Positions 54,601 to 64,000 of a DNA stretch of 64,000 nt are shown piece by piece. The stretch is taken from contig MU859063.1 in assembly GCA_033297205.1 (NCBI GenBank), positions 310,001 through 374,000 of the forward strand. The letters run 5' to 3'. The stretch is from Pseudoneurospora amorphoporcata (taxonomy: Eukaryota > Ascomycota > Sordariomycetes > Sordariales > Sordariaceae). The translations under genes and the position numbers were made by a program. The notes beneath the pieces are model-generated. The model was not told where the DNA came from, searched no databases, and saw nothing but the letters and a program-made list of their open reading frames with translations. The first letter of the stretch is position 1. Each line of letters starts with the position of its first letter.

Positions 54601-57600
54601 GGGCTGTGAAGATGCGCAGCTCTCCTTTTATCACCGCAAGGGCCGGGCCGAAGAGTCGACTTAGTTTTGTATAATATGCAATCCGTACTAGCCGACTGGT
54701 AAAAGGTAAGGTGAAGACGTTCTACAAAACTGAAGATGATGAGTTCGGATATCGCGCCTTTGTGCTCTGAAGCTCCAGTCTGAACTCTCGGCCCAGCAAT
54801 GGGTGGGGCTGCTATGCTAGCCAACAGTTGAACAGTGCCATCGCGGCTGGTTCCGAGAGGTGATCGCCTGTGACAGCTCCTTCCCGACTGGGTTTGGGCA
54901 GAAGGGCGGAAGGAAGTGTTTTGTGTTGGGAGAAAAAAGAACGCCCCCAAGACCGGACGATCAATCATTTATTGCAGGTTGGGTTGTTCCACATCAACAT
55001 CGGATTCACTTTTGGTCACGAGAGAGAGAGGACGGTCTCTTGCATCCATCATACAGTACAGACTACAGGCAGCCTGCAAATTTCAAGGCTGCAGAAGGAT
55101 GAAAGGACGTCGTTCACAGCAGGAGCAGCAACACACCGCCTGCAACTTGTTCCTGGCAGCAGACAACTGAAAGAATGGGATTCAAATGGAAAGACTGGAC
55201 AAGAAAAAGGAGAACAACTGCAAAGACTTCCCGACCAGAAGCTTATTGAGTGGGGCCTCCCAGCCACGGCACGGGCACGGCGGCGGCAGCGAACGGTCCA
55301 TCTGTTCTTGTCTTGTGCCTGGCCCGCTGGGTGTCAGGATCTTGGTCAGGATCAGGATTCAGGTACCAAACTGTCCGTCCGTCCATCTTCCATTGTCTTG
55401 AGCTCTTTCAACATCTTCAGGTTCTGGACTCTCTGAACTTGCCTCATTCCATGTGAAGATCACAAAAACAGATTCAGGTCTGCTTGATTTTCTCTCGCTG
55501 CCCAAACCACCAAACAGACCCCAACCCAACTCCCAGGGGGGGCAGTAGGGGCAGTCGTCGATCGTCGCCGATTTCACACACAAAACTCCCACGGTCACAT
55601 CCCATAGCGAAATACGAAATGCGGAAAATCTTACCACGACTCCATTCCGGCGACCGAGTTTGGACCACTCTCACTCATCCACAATCTTGCCATTCCCATT
55701 GACATTACACATAGGATTTTTCAGATATAAGAAAGGAGAAAAAAAAAAAAAAATAAAAAATAAAAAAAAAAAATAAAAAAAATAAAAATAAAAAAAGAAT
55801 GACGAGGGAACCTAAAGTTTTTGCATGAGTCGCTTCCCTGTCCAAAACCAAATCTTGGATTATGGACGGGACAAGGATCACATACTGCATGTTACCGGGT
55901 ATTACCTGGAGATCATCTCCCTCATCTTGATGACCTCGAGGATGATATACAAGCGCTCGCAAACCCGGCATTTTCCAGATTGATTCCTCTTTGTTCTTCT
56001 AATTGGCTTGCTTGCATTTCTTCATGTGTCAGTGACGCTCTGTCATCAGTTAAACCGTTATTCTCCAGGGGGTACGCGTCTAATTATGGCTCATAGGTCA
56101 TATAACGGAACCGATCATGTGCCTGGCCTGGCTTGGCGTGCCTGACTTGTCAGACTTATATGAGCCTCAGATGTACAGCTGCTAGAAAGAAAGAAAAAAA
56201 AGACAGAAAGTCCGGCCCGAGGGACTGGTCTAATTTCGGCCGCAAAAGGCTGTTTTGATTCCACATGCTCGCTGCTCATCCTTCCTCCCCAGGAACGCCG
56301 GCCTAGGCTGGACTGGACAAAGAAACATCGAAAAATTGATATTCGGGACTTACCTTTTGTGCTACCCACAGGAGGCACACATGTGGTTTAATTATTAGAT
56401 TATGTATGCCGCTTTTAAGTAGCATTAACTTCAAACGGCTACAATTAGCACGCACATTCCTTCATCAGTCAGATCCAGGGTAGCGTATCAGCTTGACGCG
56501 AACCGAATAACTATGAATAGGACCCCAGATACTGTTAGATGTGATGTGACGTGATGTGATTTGGTCTGATGCAATGCACGTAGTAAGAAAAGAAAAATGA
56601 GAATGATGGCAGTAAGTACGCAAGTAAGCATAAAAGCCCTTCCGTCCCGTCCCGTCTCGGCTTCCATCCCGACTTCCGATCAGACAGGTTCCCGCTTTTA
56701 CTTCAAGTCGGCTTCGGCTTCGGCTTCTTATTACTTTACCCTCGGGCTGTTGAAGTTTCAGTCGGAAAGGGGGAAAAAAATGACCAATACGGAATTTCCC
56801 TCTTCGCCCCAGTCATAGCTAATTCACATTCATGTCCACGAGAAACACGTTTTCACGGTTTTGATACTATTCGAGCTCTGCCAGAACTATTGATGGACAT
56901 AGAATGTTCCTTTGCAGAAAACAATAAAAGCTATTAAGAAAAAGAAGAAGAAAAAAAAGAATACTTGCGCGTGCTTGGACGCCATGTTTCTAAGCCGCAT
57001 GTCTCTTCCACTCTTCTTTCGATTCCGTACGGACGTACTCAGACGCCGGACTATCTATAGGTACTGTCGGGGTGTTTCAATACGCCCATGTTTGATATTC
57101 GCCTTCTTTCCCACTTTCGTTTTTCCTATGGGTTAGATAAATCTCGTCTTTGAAACCCGAGACATTACTCGCACTTCCATTCGATCTGTGGGTTATGCCC
57201 TAGACTTACTACCTTGCTATGCCCAAGTTACGGTCGTGAATGATTATTGTGTGCCACCAGGTGGGATATCTATACATGTTGGAGTAAGAATAGAAGTCAC
57301 GGGGTTGTTGCTCAAGTTCATACAGCTGCTAGACATTTCTTGTTCCTCCTCCTCTTAGTCTAGCACCCCAAGTGCGTATCTGGGTTGTGTATCCGCAAGA
57401 CTTTCGTGAACGGTCAAGTGAACGTTCCGAGCTTTGTGCTTCATGTTGTGAATTCCCCTCGAGGATGATAATGACAACATAAAGATGGAATGCATATTTT
57501 CCCTGTTCCGTTGTAAGAGAAGGTTATCACACCAAAAAGAAACGCTGCGCGGAAAGTAAAACAGTACCCTATGCGCACAATTATTTATACAACACTTATT

Positions 57601-58046
57601 TTTCCCTTCTCTTATTCTCGTCGCCATTTTCCATCATAAGCATGGGTGTTAGGGGAGTCATCGCACGTTCTTCATTCACTTTTGGTTCTCAGTGTTTCTT
57701 CGGGTTGTTGTCATCTATTCCGGAGACAAAACATGTTTGCTCTGACCCCAATATGTACCCGAATCGACCACTGACCCAAACCAAATGACCGGATAAGCAA
57801 CGCAAGAAATTTAGAAGAGTTATGATAACCGCCGCTTTTAACCAATACAATAACCATAGTCAAACACAAAACCTCTTTTTGTTCATCTCATTCCTTTTGT
57901 TCCTCAGCGCTTAAATCTCCGGTTGTCTTGCACCCAATCCCATTCCTACTCCTATCCACATCGCCCAGACCATCAAGTCGACTAGAGTCCTACATCCAAA
58001 GCCATGCCCAGACAGCAACGCCAAAGAGCATTTCACGCTTCCAACC
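51630..58046. other. 6.4-kb gene-poor region
   Basis: This stretch separates the casein kinase start from the Nup133 stop (both minus strand). The first ~1.4 kb probably hold a long leader of the kinase gene. The rest shows only overlapping, unbiased ORFs, an A/T-only tract at 55738-55798 and short GATGT and GGCTTC runs near 56535-56730. No gene family could be recognised. Confidence 0.5.
55738..55798 (+). repeat. A-rich (A/AAT) low-complexity tract
   Basis: About 60 bases made of A runs broken by single T, with no other base until 55797. Confidence 0.9.
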
Positions 58047-61000
58047 CTACCAGAACGACGATCCTGCGCTAACCGCGCCCGCACTCGCGCTCTCAAGCGG
58101 GGCCCTCGTGCTGCCATGAGCAGCAATCGCGGCGGCAGCCGCCTTCTTGGCCGTCATACGGCCATACACGAGCGCGACGGTGTTCTCGGCCGCCTCGAGC
58201 GTGGTCTTGAACCACTCGTCCAGCCGGGCCTTGTCGATGTATGTCTTTAGCTTGACGTCCTCGGCCTTCATGGAGTCCATGAGCTTATGGCGGAACGAGT
58301 CGTCCATGCCGTCGAAGCGGCGGTCGAGACTGTCAGTGAAGACGCCGAGAGCATCCGAGGGCTTGATGCAAGGGCGGAAGGCGTCGTTTGAGTGTTCTAG
58401 GATGGCGAGGCTGGTGAGCATTGTGTTTGAGGGATGTTTCGAGGGCGGGATTTGAAACTTACGCTCATCAACAACAGCAAACAAGGTCCTGTAGACTGCT
58501 GTCTCGCCCAGGACTTGCAGCTGATGCTCGTCATCCTTCAGGTTGGTGACGTTGACCTGCTTCCAGTCGTCACGGATGAGGCAGCGGCGCCAAATGAGAC
58601 GCTCAGCATTGCTTCGCTCCTCGCCCTTCAGACCATGCTTGGCCACCTTCAAGGCAAGGTAGAACTGGTCGCCGATGGCTTCGAAATGCTTCGGGTCAAG
58701 GTAGACTAGGGTAAGCAGGTCGATGAGGGTTAGGGGCGAGAGGGCTTCGTGCTTAAGCAGGCGCTCCATGCCGTCCTCAAAGACGCTCTGAAGTGCCTTT
58801 TGCTTCTTCTGAGCGTGGATCCAGGCACCGTGGTACTTCATCGCCAGTTCAAACTCGGCTCTTTCGTCAACGGCTTCTGCAATGGTGGGCCGAATCTGGC
58901 TGTAGAGGCCATTCTGGACCGCGATAACCTCCAGAGCCTGGTCAACCTTCTCAATACTGGCCGCCTTGCTGCCGGAAAAGCCATTGATCATTTCACTGTC
59001 TCCGTTACGTTGATCAGCCTCCTCGGCCAGCAAAGCAAGCTTTCCAAGACTGAGCTCGATCTTCTTGCTCCAGACTTGCTGCTCTTGGGTAAGACCTAGA
59101 GTGAGTAGCGTCTCGGCAGCACGAGCAATGTCGTTCTCCCTTTCGACATCGTTGATCCAGGAGATCTTGGCTAGTTCGGGCCTGGATCGAAGGAATTTGG
59201 TGGCGTAGCCCTCAGTGTCGTAGGGGAACTCGAGGACTGCTTGAACGCCGCTAGCTTCAAGCAGAGCCTCGTAAGCCGGAAAAGCAAACCTCTCCTGGTA
59301 CTGGTTGAAGTAGCCACCCATCTGCCTCTTCCGGTCATCAGCCTTGGCATGACACTCCTCAGCCTTGGTAGTAGAAGTGCCGGGAGCTAGAGCACTCTCC
59401 TCCAGCATGAGAATATGCTGCACCATGACATCTGCCAGGGCGGCATATGCCTCATGCTCCTGCGCCAGAGCAATAGCCTCGTCCCAAAGATCGTAGTCCT
59501 TAAGTCGTAAGATCTTCTCGTAGATGTTTGTGGGGTATGCCTGAATACACTTCCTGGCGTCTTCTTGTATCTCAGGATCACTAGACTTCTCAGCCCACGA
59601 GATATACTCGTTAAGAGCGGTGAAGTATCGGCTGGTGAGAGCAGGAAGCATGTCCCGGATGCTCTTGAGGATTTTCACATCCACAGAAGCCTTCTCCGGG
59701 GACGGGAGGTAGTAGTTGTCCAGCCACTCGTAGCAAAACTCAATAAGGCGCTTGAGATTGACATGGATGACTTTAATGCCAGTCCAGGGCGCGGGCATCC
59801 CGATACCTTGGGCAAATTTCCGAGGGTTGACACCGTACAGGCGTGCATTCCTCAAGCGGTGCTGCTCCGCCTCCTGAAGGGCCCCCTTATTGACGATGGC
59901 GGCTTCCCATACCAGACGATTGATACCGTTCTCGTCGGTAAGACGTTCTGTGTAGGCATACTTGATAATCTGGTACGGCCAAGCGATAAAGATCTCTAGT
60001 TTCCACACATCGTTCATGAACCAATGGCGAACGGGGTCTACCTCACCAATGGCCGGATTAGGCTCCGTCTTTTGCTTCTCGTTGATGTACAGCACCGTCT
60101 CAGAAAGGAGGTTTTTTTTGTCCCCCTTTGGCCTTTCGGCGATGAATTGCTCATTCTTCCGCCAAAGCCACGTTGCTACGGCCATCTTTTCAGAGTCGTA
60201 GAGCAGCGTCCACCGTGTACGAGCGTCCAGATCTACCTTGAAGGTGTTGAGGTGGGATATTAACCTTTCGAGATAGTCCACTCTGGTCCTCATATTATTT
60301 TCTAGCGAGGCGGGTACGTTAGGGATGAACGGAGTCTTGGAGGCTACGATCTCATGGCTGAGTTCAATGGCGGCATTTCCAATTTCCTGAGCGGTGAAAG
60401 GCAGGCTCCTTCCTTGGAACACCAACGGGTTGTCGTGCTTGACACCAAAGAAGACGGCCTGTTCGAGCTTGCTCTTCGCGCTGATGGTTGGCGGCATTTC
60501 ACTCGCGAACCGATCAACCTCGCTAACGGCAACTCTAACTGTGCCAACACCCTGCACCAACAACACAGCTGCTGGGTTTTTTGTCCTGTGTCGCAGTCGA
60601 AGCTCATCTTGGGAATGGCCGCTGGTGGTAGGCTCCTCTGTGCCCGAGCCTACAATTTGCACATTACCCTCATCCCGTAGGTCTACCACGTCTTCGAATG
60701 TGGCGGGTATAATGTGACTGTCCTCTTGGAGTTGAGACTCGGGGGAATCCGGTGGGGCGGCCAGGGACGCAATCACAACGGCGCGGTCGAAGACGACAAA
60801 AGCGACCATGGCAGGGCGCGGTAGATAGAGCTTGGGTCTCTCGGGGGCATTGAGTCTCACAGGACTGGTGTAAGAGGTCAAGGGTCTGACAGCGCCGACC
60901 TTCTTATTCTGGCCCGAAATGACAACCTCGACCAAGGCATAGCGAGACTGGGTTTTGCTGGAAAAGGAAGTGAGTAGCAGCAGATGCTGGACAGAATCTT

Positions 61001-62422
61001 CGTCATGGACCAGAGCCTCGCTAAGTCGACTGGCCTCCACATACTTGCGATCGAGTCCTCTAGGAACGCAGGTAAAATCAACAACTTCAAAGGACTCCTC
61101 GGGTAGGCCGGCGGAGGTTAAGTCGGCCTCTTGTATTTGGTGAATAAGCTCGCTCTTCAAGTCGATATCGGACAGAGCATCGTGGTGACCGCCCCTGTGA
61201 ATGCGCCAAGCGTTGAACTTGCCCTTGGTCGTAGCTGCAACAATGACGCGCTCTCCTACTCTGGCGGCATGGCTGGCGCGGACGGCAACGACATCTCCAT
61301 GCGCCGAAGTGGAACCCAGGACATGACGGATGCTTCCCAACAATCCGCCTACAGCATTGGTGAGGCTGCTGCGGAGGAACTGTACGGAAATGGTAGGCCG
61401 ACCATGCATGTCGCGAACACTCAGGTAAGCGAGACGGCCAGAGCTGAAGACGAGGACGAAACCGGCGGATTCGGCGTTGACGATCTGAACGACATATTCT
61501 CCAGAAAACATGCCTGGTATTGTGTCCTCCACACCGTGTCGTTGTTGGCGAATAAAGTCAAGGGTAGCGGCGCTCGAAATGGATTCCCAGTAGGCGATCT
61601 TGCCGCTCATGGGCATGACCACAACAAGGCCAGGTTCATCTGAGGCAGCCGAGGGCGAAACCAGGGAGCCGAGTGGTAGCGGGTCGGTCGGGTTCTTGGA
61701 GGGATAAGGAAGGCCGAACGTGAAGGTCTCGGGCGAGGCGGCGGTAGAAGCATAGGGCCAGACGAAGGCATGGGTATGGGTAAGGCTCAAGGCGTATCCG
61801 CTGGTCGAGTAGACGGCACCGTGCTGACGATCTTGGGAATTGTTAGGTACTCCAGGTTTTATTGAGAGTTGATCCAAAGGTGGAAGGCTGTTTGGGAGGT
61901 AGCTGTGCTGGTCGATCTTACTTTGCGCATCCGCCCGGAGTCGGTCGGGTAAAGCTGGGAGCTTGCTCACGGTATAGGCACTGTTTGTAGTCTGGGATTA
62001 TGGTCAGTAGCTAAGCTTCCAGGAGCTCCCCACTGCGCATTGACGCGAGACGAAGCCCGGGAAAGAAAGCACCCAAACATACGTACCAATACTATGCTTC
62101 CATCACCCTTGGCGGTCCGTTCGCCGGCCTTTTGCTTCTTTGATCGCACGCTGAGCTCTTTGCGGGGGCCAAGGAGGTTTTCATTGCCATCACGCTTGAT
62201 GTTGACCAGGACCTTGTCGGACTTGACTTGGTCCAACTCCAAATCCGTCTCTGGGAGGGCTTCGGTATTCGCAACCGTGGTTTCGTGTAGAGGTACCCTT
62301 TGTCGCTTTGCCTTGGGAGCCTGGATTGTGGCATCTGTATTCGACGAGGGGCGCGCTCTGCGGCGGCTGCTTCGTGTCCCCTTCGCGGGGCCACCTTGAT
62401 CTTGTTGGTTTGGCTCAAACAT
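58047..62422 (-). CDS. nup133: Nucleoporin Nup133
   Basis: A scaffold nucleoporin of the Nup84/Y complex, anchoring the coat at the nuclear envelope. Exon 1 (62422-62087, 112 codons) joins exon 2 (61991 to the stop at 58047) in phase, giving 1426 aa, the usual fungal Nup133 length. Exon 1 encodes a basic, disordered head (RSSRRRARPSS, KAKRQR) that could carry nuclear import signals. An N-terminal beta-propeller follows (residues about 140-560: AVYSTSGYALSLTHTHAFVWPY, GKIAYWESI, VLVFSSGRLAYLSV), then an alpha-helical stack to the end, with the family signature WxxNDVWKLEIFIAWPYQIIKY-like region near 665-690. A perfect GTAAGT donor at 58462 and an in-phase acceptor at 58397 suggest a possible extra 66-bp intron, which would make 1404 aa. 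The start is the only ATG before the spliced head. Confidence 0.92.
58397..58462 (-). other. Possible in-frame intron in Nup133
   Basis: On the coding strand, GTAAGT at 58462 and CCTAG ending at 58397 bound 66 bp without a stop. Removing it turns VVDERKFQ...ILEHSN into VVDEQHSN. The nearer CACCAG acceptor would shift the frame. Retention or removal is therefore undecided from sequence. Confidence 0.5.
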
Positions 62423-63689
62423 GTTGGTGTTGGTGACGGTGGGTGACTGTAAACCGCGTTGTTGGTGGTTGTCGTGGTGGTGGTCGTGGTAGAAGGCGGA
62501 CGGCTAGCTAGTAATCGTCAAAGCCAAGAAGGGAGCGATGTCGATGCTGGAAAAGTCGATGATGGACCTTATCGGTAACCGAGCGTGATGGGTGCCGTGA
62601 ATAACAAGGCGCGCGCGCGCGCGTTCCGTTCGATTCGAATCTCGGCCTTTCTATTGTTTAACCTTTGGTCATGACACGACGCGGTGCTCCCGGATACCAC
62701 AAAGGGATGTGATGGATATTGGAATGTCGAATTTGTGACGGAAACGCGGCGACGGCGAGAAAGGATGATGATGCGCCGTTATCGATCAAGGTAGAGAGAG
62801 GTATAGCTAAAGTCGTGGAAAATGGAGAGGTCGCAATTGGGATGTTGTACTCCAGTAGACGGGCAGAAGTTGGAGTATGTCGCTACTGTCAATTCTAGAT
62901 GTCAAGTGAATGGAGAAGGCGGGCAACATGCAAAATGGCAGAAGAAGATGCATTCGTTCTCATGCATTTGCACGAGTGACAATCAATCATTGGATCCTTG
63001 TTGACAACAAAAAATCACCGGTGGTCGCTGCTTGGTGAGGTTGTGCTGGAGTGGTTAGTCTTGGCGTGCTTGGCTTTGTTGGTCAGTGCTTCAACACTCC
63101 CGTCTTTTAGAGATCTCCACACACCACCACGAGGTGCTGGCAGTCAGGAGGTACCTTTTTCTTTCCTTTTGTCCTTCACTCGTCCTGCTAACTGCCTCTA
63201 ACAAACCCTAACACTAACATGCGTTTGGTGTCCAAAGTTCGACTAGGTTCTTGGACATATCTCTCTTTCTTCACCCCTTTGTGAGGCCGCGTTCCTTACG
63301 TACCTTCTACGTGTCTCTTTACCGTCAACTCACCCTGACCTCGCTCGGGTGTTGGACATGTTTCCATCTTCGAGTCATCAAGCAATCAAGTGATTGCTCT
63401 AGGTACAAGTGGACACCCAGACAGAGCTTTCAAAGACCTTGACCGAGTTGACATCTGTTAATGACATTGGCGCCGTTTGAGAGTGACATCATTGGGGGCT
63501 GTTAAGTTTCATCACCTGAATCCACTGTTAACCTTAACAGTCACACGGACATCTTCGGCTCCTCTGTATCAACATATCCGATCTTACAACATACAAATCA
63601 TCTACACCACCCACGCTCAGGAGTAGGGGGTATATCAAAGAGTTGATGATTTCCCCCAACCCCTTATTCCGGCCATCAACTTGACAACC
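62423..63689. promoter_or_regulatory. Divergent promoter region, Nup133 / AFG1-like
   Basis: 1.27 kb between divergent start codons. It includes a (GC)7 alternating tract at 62609-62623 close to the Nup133 start. No coding ORF is convincing. Confidence 0.5.
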
Positions 63690-64000
63690 ATGAGTCGCCG
63701 CATAGTGACCTCGGTCACCATTACCGACCCACTGGTCAAGTACAACGCCCTCATCGCTACCGGTTCTTGCAGTCCCGATGCCGCCCAACACCGTCTGGCC
63801 CATCACCTGCAAAAGCTCTATGTGCGGTTGAAGGACTACACTCCTTCTCAAGAGTACCAGTCAAGACTCCGGCAGATCACAAAGGCCTTGGACTCGGCAA
63901 GAAAAGAAGATGTTGAAGATGAAGAGACCCAGCTGGCCGTTCGCAGCCATCCCATCAGGAGGAACCCTCTCTTTGCCAAGTTCTTCGGTAAAGCAGATGA
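63690..64000 (+). CDS. afg1: AFG1/LACE1-type mitochondrial ATPase (5' part)
   Basis: The ORF opens at 63690 (MSRRIVTSVTITDPLVKYNAL) and runs off the window after 103 codons. The pattern DPLVKYNALIATG...SPDAAQHRLAHHLQKLYVRLKDY matches the N-terminal region of the AFG1/LACE1 family, in which a short domain (residues about 10-55 here) precedes the P-loop ATPase core. Family members lie in the mitochondrial inner membrane and take part in quality control of respiratory-chain subunits. The Walker A motif is outside the window, so the ATPase core cannot be seen. The TTCGGTAAAG near the end could be an intron donor. The N-terminus lacks a strong presequence, so an upstream start cannot be excluded. 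Confidence 0.75.
   Translation, partial: MSRRIVTSVTITDPLVKYNALIATGSCSPDAAQHRLAHHLQKLYVRLKDYTPSQEYQSRLRQITKALDSARKEDVEDEETQLAVRSHPIRRNPLFAKFFGKAD

Noticed and set aside
54318..55436. Overlapping 188-216-codon ORFs on both strands
   Set aside because: Composition is uneven and no motif or family was seen; they look like chance ORFs in moderately GC-rich sequence.
55821..56096. 91-codon plus-strand ORF, somewhat protein-like
   Set aside because: The stretch around residues 40-90 looks plausible, but it cannot be tied to a family and has no start or splice support; possibly a decayed fragment.
1..64000. CRISPR arrays, bacterial operons, rRNA or 5S rRNA genes
   Set aside because: Introns and protein families show a eukaryotic fungal genome; no regular spacer array and no 5S consensus were found on inspection.

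Overview
The window is nuclear DNA of a filamentous ascomycete, most likely Neurospora or a close sordariacean relative. The reasons are short GT-AG introns (about 50-100 bp) with CTAAC-like branch sites, codon use strongly C-ending, protein families and sequences typical of Sordariomycetes (a GH6 enzyme close to Humicola Cel6B, a YCK-type casein kinase, SWC4, fimbrin, Nup133), and scattered repeat remnants whose copies differ mainly by G-to-A/C-to-T changes, as expected after RIP. I read splice sites by eye and checked that exon phases join. Exon coordinates are therefore well supported, but there is no transcript evidence.

Layout: 1-99 holds the 3' end of an unidentified gene. Next come an SR splicing factor (minus, 1674-3021), a sterol acyltransferase (minus, 3930-6378) and fimbrin (minus, 8176-10388). 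A RING-like/ankyrin protein (plus, 11393-12271) converges on a long coiled-coil protein (minus, 12779-15092), which diverges from the oligosaccharyltransferase subunit OST3 (plus, 15756-16887). A secreted GH6 glucanase follows (plus, 18884-20235) and carries an apparent one-base frameshift. A small CxxC two-helix mitochondrial-type protein (minus, 21730-22071) diverges from the AP-3 mu subunit (plus, 22445-24294).

From 24.3 to 35.9 kb there is no convincing gene. This stretch holds a MITE-like element with 29-bp perfect terminal inverted repeats and a 5-bp target duplication, another inverted repeat, and an AT-rich RIP-like block. At 35856-38129 lies a fusion of a Zn2Cys6 DNA-binding domain to a maltose-acetyltransferase-like left-handed beta-helix whose catalytic histidine appears to be replaced. 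The convergent intergenic region behind it (38.1-42.0 kb) contains diverged repeats that each carry CACGTG boxes, with a TATA-like element and an orphan ORF. SWC4 (minus, 41986-44211) then diverges from a p24 cargo receptor (plus, 44963-45848).

The right part holds a hypothetical two-TM Pro/Ala-rich protein (minus, 47455-48087), a membrane-tethered casein kinase I (minus, 50098-51629), a 6.4-kb gene-poor stretch, nucleoporin Nup133 (minus, 58047-62422) and the 5' end of an AFG1-type mitochondrial ATPase (plus, 63690 to the window end). The genes are mostly unlinked housekeeping functions (splicing, actin bundling, ER glycosylation and sorting, vesicle coats, chromatin, nuclear pore), not a cluster. 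The non-routine content is the dead-acetyltransferase transcription factor, the broken cellulase and the repeat architectures in the intergenic regions.
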